This document shows positions 1 to 14,063 of a DNA stretch of 64,000 nucleotides, one piece after another. The notes under the pieces were generated by a model. The model was not told the origin of the DNA and did no database searches. It saw nothing but the letters and a program-made list of their open reading frames with translations. Source of the stretch: Vicia villosa (lineage: Eukaryota; Streptophyta; Magnoliopsida; Fabales; Fabaceae); contig NW_026705234.1 of NCBI RefSeq assembly GCF_029867415.1, forward strand, positions 124,001 through 188,000. The letters run 5' to 3'. The position numbers and the translations under genes were made by a program. Position 1 is the first letter of the stretch, and each line of letters begins with the position of its first letter.

Positions 1-1675
1 CCTTGGTGTTTGATCATTTTTCTGATTTTGTTAGTTGATCCGTTCAAATAAATTAAAGTCATAATCGTACACTTAGCAGCACCATTAAGGAAAATGAATT
101 TAATATTAATCTAGTCTATTATTTATCTATTAAAATTTAATTACCTGGAAATTCCACGTTTAACCTTTTGATTAAATGTTTAAACTTTTCAAATTCCTTG
201 AATAAAATGGACTATTCTACGCCATGCTGTAACATCATTCATTTGACAATTAATATTGCTGACATGTCATTTTAATAGATTTTGAATTATTTTTTTCAAC
301 TATTTTTTCACATAACTTCAAATGTTTTCTATTCTATAAATTAAAACTAGTTAAATGAGTAATCCTGTTTTCGTAAATTTGGTCCTCTATTATTTGATTT
401 TATTGGTTAACGTTATAAAACAGAAGATGTACAACCATAAATTACACAACTTCCAATCATCCCACTCTTTCAATTTCGGTAGTTTCCCAACCAACCATAA
501 ATATACGAAAGTGTATCTATTCAAACCTTAAACCAAACATATTCTTCCTCCAAACTGCGAGTTGGCAATACTCATGTAGTCTAAGCATCATCGATATGCC
601 AGTTCTCTGCTTCTGTTTCTTTTGAATATGCGTATTTCTGTATTATAATATCATCCATTTGTGAAAAAATTTCATATATGAGTTTTATAACAGTGCTTTG
701 GTTAAATTCTTCATATGATTTAGAATCATTCAATTCTTGATGACGTGATATTCATATTGTCATTACCGTCTGTTTGTTTTATTCTTCAATTGTAATAAAT
801 TAGGGATTTATAGTTGGTTGCATTAAATTATGGATTTTGGGGTTAGATAAATTGATTTAGCAGTTAGGGTTTATTTCCCTGTTATGTTATGAATTTAATT
901 AGTTTTTGTTGTTGATTTTGTTTTCAAAGGCATGGACATGTTTCAAATGTGTGTTTTCGACCATTATCTCTCTTCATCCATTTTCGTCCTTCAATGATAA
1001 ACTTAAGGTTTGTTCATAACTCTATTTATCTCCATCTTTGTAAAATTCAGCATCAACTGTAGTTACAAATGATTGAGTGCTTTTTTCTTTATTTTCTTTC
1101 ATGCTATGTGGTTTTTCTTATACGTTGTTGGCCAAAGGATGCATAACTTCAAAATTGGAGGTTGAAACTCATTTTTCTTATAACATTTTGGTTTGAATCA
1201 TATGGACGTGTCTTAAATTAGTCATTATTGTTTGTATTCTTTGAATTCATTTGTTACCAATTGAAGATTTTCTCATGAATGTAATAAAAATGAATTAAAT
1301 TGAATAAGAAAAGGTTTTGTCTGTGGCCATATATTAACTGTTATATTGTTGTGTCATTGTATTTTGCAGGTTATTAGGACTTATGCTTTGAACAAACACA
1401 TGGTGGATAAGTTTTCTAATCAATATTTTTCGGGGCTTTGTTGATGTTAAGGGCAATATCTATGTCTACAGTAAGTACTATGGGAAAAAATAATTTAAAG
1501 TGATTTTTATAATACTCTTAAGCATTTAGCTCTCTATTAATTTCTTATAATGTTTTGCTTAGATTTTTTTACATTGATGATCTTCATTGTGTTTATTTAC
1601 TCTGAAAATTGTTATAGAAAGATTACTGTTGGATTAATGGAAGGAGTGTTTTGAGTTTTGGCTTCATGTTGTTAG
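1..1675. other. Gene-poor AT-rich stretch
   Basis: I see no convincing coding exon here. The sequence is AT-rich, with pyrimidine tracts and GT/AG-like signals that could be introns or untranslated leader of a decayed gene ending in the Mei2-like fragment at 1896-2024. No terminal repeats were recognised. Confidence 0.4.
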
Positions 1676-1835
1676 TATTAATTCATAATCTACGATGTTG
1701 TTTTTATGGACATGTAAGTATTATTTCATAATCTACGATGTTGTTTTTATGGAGGCGTAAGTATTAATTCATAATCTACGAGGTTGTTTTATGGAGGTGT
1801 AAATATTAATTCATAATCTATGAGGTTGTTACTTC
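1676..1835. repeat. Four tandem copies of a 42-43 bp unit
   Basis: The string TTCATAATCTACGATGTTG recurs at 1682, 1725, 1768 and 1810, so the period is 43, 43 and 42 bp. Each unit ends in a variant of TTTTATGGA..GTAAGTATTA. The later copies have one or two substitutions (for example ACGAGG, ATGAGG). No coding potential is seen. It lies directly before the Mei2-like fragment. Confidence 0.85.
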
Positions 1836-1895
1836 ATAATATGCAATACAAATTGTTTTTTTGGAACCATATGCAAGACTACTTGTTCTTAATTG

Positions 1896-2024
1896 CATAT
1901 CTATGAATATCAAGAAATGAAGCATCTCAAGTTTATTGAGTTTTATGACGTGCAAGCTGCCGAAGCTGCACTTCAAGCATTGAACCAGATTGAAATCTAT
2001 TTTAATGTTTACCATCCCTACTGA
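1896..2024 (+). pseudogene. Mei2-like RRM fragment
   Basis: Translation of this short stretch reads HIYEYQEMKHLKFIEFYDVQ followed by AAEAALQALNQ. This resembles the C-terminal half of an RNA-recognition motif in plant Mei2-like (AML) proteins, which have a K-F-[IV]-E-F-[FY]-D-V-R-A-A-E-A-A-L signature. The frame ends at a stop about ten codons after the motif, and the rest of an AML protein (RRM1, RRM3) is not visible nearby. It is best read as an exon remnant or captured gene fragment; it could also be one exon of a gene that starts outside the window. The family match is from memory of the motif, not from a search. Confidence 0.5.
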
Positions 2025-2429
2025 CTACAGTGTATGTTTATAAGCAACTTATTTTCATTGTGTTCATGACTGGCAATTTTGAATATCATTTGTGTTTTTG
2101 GACCAATTATGAGTTTACTCGGAAATAGTTATTTTAGTTTCTGTGCCTGATGAATTTCTATATAGAATTATAGATATTCAATTCAAAGCTATATGAAGCT
2201 ATATATAATTATAAATGATTCAAGTTAAGCCCGTATGAAATATTTGATAGCATAATAAATAATTAACACAAATATCATATTTTTGTTTGCTGTAACAAAA
2301 ATGTTACTATCTACCAAGATTTATTCGTTCTACTAAAATTTATATAATTATAATATTTGTCATTCATTTGCGGATTATGTGATATTCGTGTTTGTGTTTT
2401 TGTTATAGACAATGTGATTTATTGAAATC

Positions 2430-2970
2430 CTTATTTTTAACCAAAGCAAACTTAACTTCTTTCATTCAATAAAATTGTTGCAATACAATGAGGTAAATAA
2501 TTAATAAAACTACGTCGAGACCTAGAATTGGCCGCCTTTGTTAAACAATGGGCAACCATACTCGCTTGACGCTTAACAAACTCTACCTCAAAGTTTGGAG
2601 AATCGAGTAACAATAACTTAATAGAACGAATAATAAAACTAAAATCTGAGCCTTCAATCATGTTGGAATGGATTGCTTGCACAACTTGTTACGAGTCACT
2701 CTCGAACACAATCCGATCAAGATGAAGAGCTAAGGCTCCTTGGATAGCTTCTTTCAACGCCAAAGCCTCCGCTTCAAGAATGGAGAAAGAACCAAAATCC
2801 CAAGCAACACCCGCATTAACAAAATTTCCAAAACTATCCCGGATACACCAACCTCTATTAGTAGTTCCTTGATTGCGGTTAAAACCCGCGTCGACGTTGC
2901 ACTTGAACCAACCAGAAGGAGGCGGAATCCAATGATGATTGAAATCCTTAGAAATGATTAAAAGGTACAA
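2430..2970 (-). pseudogene. LINE-type RNase H domain fragment
   Basis: Read on the minus strand, this encodes the RNase H-like (RVT_3) domain found at the C-terminus of plant LINE polyproteins. It contains W-F-K-C-N-V-D-A-G-F, then G-W-C-I-R-D-S-F-G-N-F, E-A-E-A-L-A-L-K-E-A, and F-E-S-D-S, followed by a further stretch down to a stop near 2452. One in-frame TAA interrupts it just after the ESDS motif; a CAA-to-TAA change would explain it. The reverse-transcriptase part is missing, so this is a 5'-truncated or decayed copy. A similar domain lies on the plus strand at 26601-26957. Confidence 0.75.
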
Positions 2971-4335
2971 TTATTGAAAACGATGATAATAATAATAATG
3001 ATTCACCATCATAAACATGATTAAAGGCTACAATTTCTGCACTGCAAAATCATCACCTTCCTTTTTTACCTCTTGCTTTGAAACTAATATGTGGACCTAT
3101 AAAGATTAGTTAGTGTCTGGTGGTGGTTTGAGGTCATTGTATTTATTATTTAAGAAATTGTATTATTTGTTTGCAGGTTGGAACTGTTAAAGTTATTTGC
3201 AATAAGCAAAGTAATTAATCTGAAGGTTATGGATTTCTATTATTGTTTAATTGCACCATTTTTTGTTGGAGACTTGGCTACTGATTATACTGATTATTAT
3301 TTGGTTGGAATGCAGAATCATCGGAAGACTAATTATGTGTAAAAGTTAGACAAGTTAAAAGTAAGAAAAGGGTGCTCAAAATGTTCCTCAGGGATTAAAC
3401 ATTGTTAACACATAATAAATATGTTGTCATGTAACAACTGATTTTATTGTTTAACCTTTATATTTTTAAATTTGGTATACTGTAACACAGAGGGTTAGAG
3501 GTCCCATTGATTTTGCTAAATTTTAAATTTTCAAGGAGCTAAGACTGTTTAGGATATTGCCAAAGGTATTATGGCTGTAAACTATATGATACTGACACTC
3601 ACTTGCAAAATTGGAAGTTATAGGTCCCATTTATTTTGCTAAAACAAATTTTAGAATTTTTGATTTTCCATATTTCTGTCTAAAATACACTATTCTGTTC
3701 TCAGGATGAAGAGGATGAGATTGTCGATTTGGGGCTTTTAAATGAGATAAAATTAGGATTTTTTAAAGGAATTTGGTAATGATATTATTATTTGTACGAA
3801 AAACAGTGTTTTTTCTTATTTATTTTAGGGTTTAATGTGTATTATATGTTTTTGTGTAATCAATGGGTATTACTAATAATAATTAGTAAATATTAATTAA
3901 TAAAATTAAATTTGACTATTTTATTTTAGAATATTAATTGATTAACGATATTCAATTTAGAGGACGTATTATATGAGAAATGACATTTTTATATAATAAA
4001 TATTTTTATATAATAAATTTGAACAATTAAAATTTAAAATAAATGATAAAAATTATATTTCATTTTTTTTTCTCACTCCTCCAATTTTTTATTTTAAAAA
4101 AACTGATACAAATTGATATATTGTAAAGTGATAATTACTTTGAAACATTACATTTTTCACATCTAATAACACTGGTTAAATAATTAGATGAATCAAAAGA
4201 AAAAGCAACAAAAGTTCTTCATCTTGTTTGTTGTTACTTTCACCTCAGTTTTGGCACTCATCCTCATGATCTTGCATTCACAAAATCACGCACCGCACTG
4301 AAAAATAAAAAAAAAAACAAAAAAACAAAAAAACA
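2971..4335. other. Intergenic, upstream of UPF2
   Basis: No coding exons or terminal repeats were recognised. The last 150 bp before 4335 become less AT-rich, and A-rich tracts precede the telomere-like motif. The UPF2 promoter and transcription start most likely lie at 4150-4330, but I cannot place a TATA box with confidence. Confidence 0.4.
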
Positions 4336-4356
4336 TTAGGGTTAGGGTTAGGGTTA
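4336..4356 (+). promoter_or_regulatory. Telo-box-like (TTAGGG)3 in the UPF2 leader
   Basis: Three perfect TTAGGG units followed by TTA lie about 180 bp upstream of the proposed UPF2 start codon. In plants, short interstitial telomere motifs (telo boxes) are common in promoters and 5' leaders of genes for translation and RNA metabolism. The position fits that use. It is plant-unusual in that Arabidopsis-type telomere repeats are TTTAGGG, while these units are six bases long. Confidence 0.5.
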
Positions 4357-4531
4357 CGAACAGAAGGAAGGAAACGCAGGCGAACACAAATCGGCGATCA
4401 ACGAAAGTGAGGAACTCGTAACACAAATCCGATTATCATCTTCATGTTGTTCATAATTGCAATCTGTTCTAATATCTATTTTCCTCATGTTTCAATTTTG
4501 TTTTTCATCTCCTCTTCTCTCTTTATTAGAT

Positions 4532-7500
4532 ATGACTATTGACAAGGAAGTGAGTCCTGTTGCTGCCTCTGATGCTTCCTTTTCCATGGCCGAAAATCAG
4601 GTAAAATTTAGTTAATCACTTGTACTTATGTGTCTACTATACTATACGGAGTGGGTAGATGTTTCGAAACCAAAAAACTCCACAAAACCACCGTTTTTCC
4701 GTTTCTTCCAGAAATCAACATCTTCCCCAATCCTCTCCATCCGTAACTTCACTCTGCTAATCTCATCTTCGATTCTCTTTTCTCCTTCACAATGAAATTG
4801 CTGTGGATTTTTGTATTCATGAATGGATTTTTTGATTTGTATATTGTTTAATCAAGTTTTTTTGCTAGTGTTTTGGTATACACTGACTCAGTTTAATCAT
4901 CAGCAGGAAGCTGTTGCTCACCTTGAAGAAATCAAGAAATCAATTGAGGCAAAAATGGCTTTACGTCAAAGCAATTTGAATCCTGACAGGCCTGGTCTGT
5001 TTTTATTCTTATTTTTTCTGATTTAGTTTTTTTTTGCTGTCAAATTGGAATGTTTAAAATGATTTAGTGCTGAGTTGAGCGGTAGCATAAGTGATTACCG
5101 ACTTCCCAAGTTCTTTAGTAAACTACTTGCATATTCTCTGAGTTGAATTCTAGCCTAGACACTAGGTCTTGGTCCTCCTCCATAGCTAAACATACAACAA
5201 TAACAATCAAGTCCTTATCCCATTAACGGAGGTTGGCTACATGGATCCAATTCTGACATTTACGTATTTGATCTATGTCATAGAGATTTGATAAAGTTTT
5301 ACGTTGACCGTCGACTGTATAACACAACCTTCTCTTTTTATCTAGGCTTGAGACCGGTTATGCATAGCAAGAATAACATAGACAGAATACGTTTTACTAA
5401 ACATAACAAAACAAAATAGCCGAGACTTCAAATAGTTACTTGGACAACTGTTGCTGGATACATTTTACTAACTGTACATAATGTATTTCTTAATTGTCAT
5501 GTTTTGAAAGATAAATCGGAACCTAGATCCTCAAAAAAATCTTGATGACACACTTACATTAGTATCTTAGTAAAGTAAATAATTAAACAGGGCTATCTTT
5601 GTCCCTAACTATAAGATCCTCTTGAGTTGTTTTTGTCCCTTTTTATATAACCCTCTTTAACTTTAGAAGTGCATTAATCATTTCTTTTTACCAACATACC
5701 CCGAATTAAATCACATGTGTAATAAATAGTTTTACATAAATGTTAGCTATTTCTCTCTCCTAAGAATAAACTTGTAAAATTATATGAATAGTCAATACAT
5801 TTAGTACACCAACCAACTTTCTTAATTCTCGTGTTTTACTATAGGAGTCCTATATTTAAGGGAAAAGGTAGTATAGTTTTTTAATTTGTATAGGAGTCAG
5901 GAGTATTACACAGAACATCGCATTTGCAAACTTGATCAAGGAGATAGATTATTACGGTTGCTTCTGCATGGGGATGTGATACAGGATTACAGGCTGCAAC
6001 CTTGATTCTGAAAGCTTCTTGCTGCTTATCTAAATATACTAATTATTCTCTAGGACAATTGTTTTCAAGGTTTCGAGAGTCTTGATCTCTCACTTACCTT
6101 CCAATAGTTCCCCGATAATAAACTCTCCTCTATCTTTTCCTATTTATTCTAAACATAAACACACAAAGTTAATAAAACATAATTGCACCTAATAATATGA
6201 TAACTGCCATTAAAGTGCTCCTAATAATATAATAACCATCGTGTAATAATAATAAATAGTGTAATAGATAATTTGATCTAATGGCCTCCTTGAGAGTTTT
6301 GTATATAATCGGATCAATTAGTATGTGTACTCCATCATAGTAGGGAAACGATTAAGTTGTTGTTTTAACATTTATCATCTTAAGGTTGTATTTGTTTAAA
6401 ACTATTTAAAATTATTCCAGGGAGAGTGAGAGGTACGAAATGCAAGTGAAACGTCTCCATATTTGTTTGCAGTTTTATAAAAAAGGTTTTGAGCTTTATT
6501 GATTCACAGGAGTGTTTAGTGTTTACCCATGTTTTCCTCACCTTTCATTCCCATTTTAAGGTTATGTTTGGATTGATGGAACATAACAGAGCGGAGCAGA
6601 ATGAAACATAACAGAGCGGAATGGAATATAGATCCCACTTCATTGTTTGGTTATTTTATTAAAAATGTCTCATTTCATCCATACCTCAAATTGGATGGAA
6701 CAAAAAAAAAAGGGGAATTGGATGGAACAAAAAAAAAAGGGGAATTGGATGGAACAAAAAAAAAGGGGAATTGGATGGAATGGATTCCATCCAATTCCAT
6801 TCCATCCATTATTTACAAATCCAAACAATGGAATCTCATTAATTACCAACCGTCCCATCTCATACCACCAATCCAACCATACCCTAAAGATTGGGAATCT
6901 TAAATTCCAATGGATTAAAAATCAGTTTAAAACTCAAGCAATTGAAACTTCCCCCTCCTATTTTTTTATTTTAATTTTTGAATTTTCAATCAGTATTTTG
7001 AAAAATGTCCTACGAGTACTAAGTTCCTACCATATACATTATGAATTATACCTCGTACAAACTTTCCTAGTAACAGTATATAAAGGAATATCATTCTGGC
7101 TTTGGGACTTTTCAATGTTATACAAATCACCCTTATGTTTGAATCTCTTTGAGTACTAGTTAGCTGCTTTTTTGTTATACCTATTGTTGCTCATACTTGT
7201 TGTACAAATAGTAATACAGTATGATGTTCAATGCAGACTCAGGATTTTTTAGGACCTTGGATTCCAGCATTAAGCGCAACACTGCAGTTATTAAGAAACT
7301 GAGGCAGATTAATGAAGAGCAGCGTGAATCACTAATGGATGACTTGCGAAGTGTCAACTTAAGCAAATTTGTTAGTGAAGCAGTGGGGGCTATATGTGAT
7401 GCAAAGCTTAGAAGTTCTGATATACAAGCAGCAGTTCAGGTATGCGCATTTCCGTTTTTTTTTTTCCTATTTCTACACAAAAGAAACTATTTCCTTGGAA

Positions 7501-10500
7501 GAAAAGATATCCTTTACTGTACTCCTTACTTTGCTCTGGGTCCATGAATTTGAAATTCATACTGTTTGTTTACCGTGTGTTTTCCTCTTTCATCGGCATT
7601 ATGTATTGCAAAGAATGTGTTTTGGTGAATTTTGTGTTGAACTATTTAAAGAATCATCATTGTTCTTGTTGAGTTTGGTGGGTGTTCTTACGAGTGCCTT
7701 GCTAGCAGTGGACTAGAGACGAGAGTCCAAGGTGTATTATATCTTTGGGCGTGGAGCTATGATAAGTATAAAATAAGAGTGAGAAGAACTGAGTTCTTGC
7801 ATGAATTCTCTATTTATTCTTTTTTATTTACCTTTTTTAATAAATATTTTCATTGAATTCTTTCAAATCTTTAAAATCCACAAAATAGTTCAAAGTCTTA
7901 AAAATCTTTTATTATAAATCAGTTTAAATCCAAATTGAAAAATCATGATCATAAACAATCTTTTAAAATAAGTATGAAAAGTCAATATAATCTTACCAAG
8001 TCTTTTAAAATCTTAAAGATTATTCTTGAAATCTCAATCTTATACACTCCCTAATTTTTAAAATTATTTTAATAGAAATTCTTTTTAAACATATACCTAA
8101 ATCTTATTGACTGCTGAAACTTTATGGTTTAGGAAGGGAGGAAAGAAAAGGGAGGCAGTAGGACTAGGACTCCATAATGTCACATTTAATAAGGTGTATA
8201 CGAGATACAAAACACAAGCCTTCCACTCCAATTTATTGCTTAGGCCACATGTACTGTTAGTGTAGTGCTATTAGTACGAGGCCAGGCCTGCACTATTACA
8301 TAACACTCATAGCTCACAGGCTCAGCACATATTGCGAGTCTGTAAATTAGCATAAGTGTATTTTCTCGTGTAGTCATTGGTATGGCTTTTCAATCTATGC
8401 TGTATATCTTTTGTATTCCGTTGTTGTTCATTTTGGCCTGTCGTTGCATTATTATTGTTTGTAATTTCTATTCATGTTTCTTTATACTTGTCTTTCTTAT
8501 CTTACTAAACTCTTCTATTATACAACGATAATCAAACTCAAATAATTGATTAGTCTAGAACGTGAATTACTGTTACCACTGAATTTTAAGAAGTTTCCAT
8601 TATTTTATGCGGTGCATGTTACCTGAAATATTTGATTTCTGGTATATGGTCATTGCTCTTTTTCGGAAAGATATGCTCTCTGCTTCATCAAAGGTACAAG
8701 GATTTCGTGCCAACTCTGATTCAAGGGCTTCTCAAAGTCTTCTCTCCTGGAAAATCTGGTGATGAATCAGATTCAGACAGAAACTTAAAGGCAATGAAGA
8801 AACGGAGCTCTCTGAAACTTCTAATTGAGCTTTTTTTTGTTGGTGTTATTGAAGATGGTGGAATTTTTATCAATATTATAAAAGATCTTACCAGTGTGGA
8901 ACAGCTGAAAGACCGGGAAGCTACACAAACAAGTTTGACCCTTCTTTCCAGCTTTGCTCGGCAAGGAAGAATTTTTCTAGGACTTTCTGTTAGTGGGCCG
9001 GAAGTTCAGGAAGAGGTATTTTTTTATTAATTCATTATATCAGTTATATTACCAATGCTTCTATTAATTATTTTTGTTCAAAGTCCTCCTTGATCATGAT
9101 TGCAAGTTTTTTTCCGACCATTATTTGTATTAAGCATTGTTTGTTCTGCCTAGAGCTGTGTATAAATACTCCTACACTGACATTCTGATACAGTTTTTGA
9201 AAGGGCTTAACATCACGGTAGATCAAAAGAAAGTTATCCGGAAAGCATGTTTTTCATTTTATGATGCCGCAGCTGAACTACTTCAGTCCGAGCATTCTGT
9301 AAGCATTTCTGTATTTGTATACATTATTTATTTTTGTTTGTCTTTGCCTTCTCTTTTCTAGTTTCCTTTTCCATCAAGTATGTGCCAATATTTTTGTTCT
9401 TGTAGTTATTGATGCCTTTTTATTTCTTGACAGTCACTTCGATTAATGGAGCATGAAAATTCAAAGATTTTAAATGCAAAAGGCGAGCTAAGTGATGAAA
9501 ATCTCTCTGCATATGAAAAACTTCGTAAATCATATGACCATTTGTACCGCAATGTCTCATCGTAAGTTGCTTTTGTTTAGTTTCGACTTTTCATGTTTAC
9601 ATGTATAATTGCTATTTAGTTTTTTTTTTGTATATTATTAGAGTTTGACCTAACTCATCCTTACAAAACCGACTTGTATAGTGAGAGGTGTCACTCTATA
9701 TAAATTTTTTCTAAGTTCTATCTCTAACCAATATGGGACTTGGAGTATTTTCAATACATCTCGCGCCCAACACTCTTTTGGGCTTGGTGCATAAATATAA
9801 AAACATGGTGGGTGACCCATGGTCTGATCGATGGGCTTTGATAAGATATTAGAGTTTGACATAACTCATTCTTATAGAATTGGCGTGTAAGGTGAGAGGT
9901 GTCACTCTATATAAACTCTTTCAAAACTCTATCTCTAACTAATATGGGACTTGGAATATTTTCAACATATGGATTTTCAAAAATACTATGACCCCGCCAC
10001 CCCGGTTTAAGGTGTACATGTATGGCTGCCCATGCATTTTTTGGCTTATCACATAAAATATTATGCAGTTACGCGTTAAGAAAAGTCATAAATGAGTTGA
10101 GTTATTGAGGCACATTCATCAGATTTGAGGCAAATATGGATGTGGTTGTCTTTGGGTTAGAATAGTTTATGAGCGAGATCTCTGTTGGTTGAAAACGTAA
10201 GAACATTCAGGTTCATATATAGAGTTTAGTGTTGTCTGAGCCTTGAGGTGGTCTTCATGTCTCTCATCGAGGTTCTCTCCCAAATTGATAAAAAGGATAA
10301 TTTGTAATGTCTCTGTAAAATAATCTTTCTTTACTTGTTGTTAAACTTTGACTTCTCATTCTTCCTGTCGATTTCTTCTGTCTAATATAGACTATAAGTG
10401 GAATCATCCTTCAGTACAATGTTGCTGAGGTGTCTCTAATTATTCCTTTTAATTATTCTATCCTGTAATTATGATTGTTTTGTTACAGATTGGCTGAAGC

Positions 10501-13500
10501 ACTTGATATGCAGCCTCCTGTAATGCCAGAGGATGGCCACACAACACGGGTTACTAGTGGGGAGGAGGCTGTTTCATCTGCTTCTGGGAAAGATTCTTCT
10601 GTTGAACCCATATGGGATGATGAAGATACAAGGGCTTTTTATGAATGTTTTCCAGATCTTAGGTTTGTGTTCTTACATGCTTAAAACTTTGATATAAACG
10701 TCAATGGCTTAAAAATTTCTTTAGTTGGTTTATCCCTGTTTTAGATGGAAATTAATCTTGGTTGCTTTTCTCCAGAGCTTTTGTTCCTGCCGTGCTTTTG
10801 GGAGAAACAGAGCCAAAAGTCAATGAGCAATCTGTGAAGAGTCAAGATCAACTAACTGTAAGAAATCATATTGGCAATTTTTTAAAACCTATTTTAGTAT
10901 CTTCCCAACCTATGTGTATCCAACTCTTGTAACTTAGGTCTTTGAAACTCAGTCGTGCACTGTTTTCTTATTATTATAGTGTGACCCTTTTTAGTTTCCA
11001 ATTTCCATTAGGTCAGTCTTTAGCTGTTTTTTTATAAGATACTAATATTATCTATTGGATCTCTACCACGATGCTTAACCTTTGAGGAAAGTTGATCTTA
11101 AGCAAAATTAGATCGATTCTTCATATATAGCTTGAAACTAGCAATAGTTTCAACAATATGAATTCTGTAATTCATCAATTTCATAAAATGTTGATAAATT
11201 ATGCAGTGTTTCATATTTCTTCCTGTACTTCTTTGTTTTGGAGCATGTACTTCTCATTTCCTTAGGAACTTTTTCCAAAATTCAACAACTTAAGTTGCTA
11301 TTGCATGATTCTTCCTTAAAGAATAATATGAAGCTTTTTCTGACAGAGAAACATCTTCTTGGGTTCTTTTTCCTTTTCTTTCTCACGTTCTGCAACTATC
11401 TCTGACTCAAAGATTGATATTATCTAGGAAATATTACCTGAATCAGACAAAAGCCAACTGATCACCTTTGAAAGTGGAGAGGGCTCCACAGAGTCTAATG
11501 TTTTACCAGAGGGAGAAAGCACTGAGAGAGTGGATGATAAAGAAGAAAAAGAAAAGTCTAAAGATTTGGACATAGACAAGGAAAAAGAGAGTGAAAAAAA
11601 AGGGGAGAATGACAAAGAGAAACTCAGAAGTCTTGAAGGAACAAATTTGGATGCTCTATTGCAGAGGCTTCCTGGTTGTGTGAGCCGGGACCTTATAGAT
11701 CAATTAACTGTGAGGATATTTTATTGAGCTCTATAACATATATTCTTAAATTGTATTGTTATTTTTTACATCATTATTAATGATTCTTTCCCTCTGGTTA
11801 AACAAATGCTAGGTAGAGTTCTGTTATCTAAATTCAAAATCAAATCGGAAAAAACTTGTGAGGGCTTTGTTCAGTGTTCCAAGGACTTCTCTAGAGCTGC
11901 TAGCGTATTACTCACGCATGGTTGCTACACTCTCAACTTGTATGAAGGATGTCTCCTCCCTTCTATTGCAGATGTTAGAGGAGGAGTTCAACTTTTTAAT
12001 AAATAAAAAGGTTAACTTTACATAAATCTTTGGAATTGAATCAATTTTTTCATCCCTTTAAATTAGGTAATTACTTTTGTCAGCTTGTTTTTGGAATGTC
12101 TTAACAGGACCAGATGAATATTGAGACAAAGATCAGGAATATCAGGTTCATTGGAGAACTTTGCAAGTTCAAAGTTGCCCCTGCTGGCCTGGTCTTCAGT
12201 TGTTTGAAGGTATAAGAGACTAATAAACAAATTGCATACCATAGCTAACTCCTTTTAATTACAAAAGTCAATAACAATTTTCTTAAATTTGTAAACTCTG
12301 TTTTGGGGGCTGTTCTTATAATGTCAATAGATTTCAGGTTCCTACTATACATTTTTTTGTCTAGCCTTTTAAATTCTATTCTATTCTGGTTACAGAAGTC
12401 CTATAAGTTATATTCATGTGAAATAGGCTGTTAACCTCCATTTACTAGTTCTTAGATCAAATAGTTGTGTATGAAGAATATATCAAATAATTGTAAAATA
12501 TTGAATCCTCAATTTATGTTTTCTTATCATTTCAGGCCTGTTTAGATGATTTTAGTCATCACAACATTGATGTAGCTTGCAACCTTCTTGAAACATGTGG
12601 TCGTTTTCTGTATCGTTCTCCAGAAACTAGTATACGCATGGGTAACATGTTGGAGATACTAATGCGCTTGAAGAATGTTAAAAACTTGGATCCTAGACAT
12701 AGCACTTTGGTGGAGAATGCATACTACCTTTGCAAGCCACCTGAAAGGTCTGCACGAGTAGCTAAAGTCCGTCCTCCGTTGCATCAGGTGCAATTCTTAT
12801 TTCAACTTCCTTTTCTTGTGCAATTCTTATTTCAACTTCCTTTTCTTTCTCTTCTAACTTAGTAATCTCAACTAACATTATAGTGATATCTTCATTGCAG
12901 TATATCAGAAAATTACTTTTCTCTGATCTTGACAAGTCTACCATTGAGCATGTGCTGAGGCAGCTTCGTAAATTACCATGGAGTGATTGTGAACCGTATC
13001 TTTTAAAATGCTTCATGAAGGTTCACAAAGGAAAATATGATCAGATCCACCTGATTGCATCTCTTGCTGCTGGGTTGAGTCGTTATCATGATGAGTTTGT
13101 TGTAGCTATAGTCGATGAGGTTGTTATTTTTGGTATTTTACTTCTTTCTTGATTTGTCATCTCTTCCTCATCTGAATTTTGAAGGATGCCTACTTAGAAA
13201 CACCTACTTATTAATTAGCTCCTGCTTTGTTTGCGCATAACTTTGTTAGCATGTAAATTTGGTCGGACTGAGCAAAGGATGCCTCGCAGTTTTAAGTTGC
13301 TTACATAATTTAACATGGTCAATTATAATCTAATTATTATTATTTTTCTCTGATTTAAGTTTTGAGTTTACTATTTCAAATTCTAGAAATTAACCCTGAG
13401 GGAGAATGGAACTTTTTGTGTGAATTTTTTATAGACATTTACTTTCCTAACATTTATGGGGTTGATTTTGGTATTTGGTATCAGGTGTTGGAGGAGATTA

Positions 13501-13972
13501 GAGTTGGGCTGGAATTAAATGACTATGGGATGCAACAAAGACGCGTTGCCAACATGCGATTTTTAGGGGAGCTTTACAACTACAAGCATGCTGACTCATC
13601 TGTTATTTTTGAGACACTATATCTCATTCTTATATATGGCCATGGAACACCAGAGGTATTGATTGTATACTACTTACCTTTTTATGAGAGTTGTAGAATT
13701 CAGACTTAGGATTCAAGGTGGGGATTGCCCATGCCTTGTCAGCACTACTTAGGCCATACTTCTAAACAATGCGAGAATATATACAACCCTTACACCCAAC
13801 ACAAGGTGTTTAAGAGCTCGTTTGGCCCGACTTTTTTAAGTCTTAAAAGTTACTTTAAAGTTAAAGTTAAAAATAAGAGCTTTTAAAATTAAGTTAAAGT
13901 TGTTTGGTTATGATTATTTTTTAAACTTTAGAGTTATTTTTAATTTTAGTTTTTTCATTAAAGTTTTATATA

Positions 13973-14063
<91 letters not shown>

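Noticed and set aside
5180..5290. Dispersed-repeat-like sequence around CAACAATAACAATCAAGTCC and GGTTGGCTACATGGATCC
   Set aside because: It looks like a common plant intron repeat, but I cannot identify its class or ends.
6601..7159. Overlapping open frames with GELDGTKKK repeats
   Set aside because: Produced by the tandem A-rich units in the Tourist-like MITE, not a real protein.
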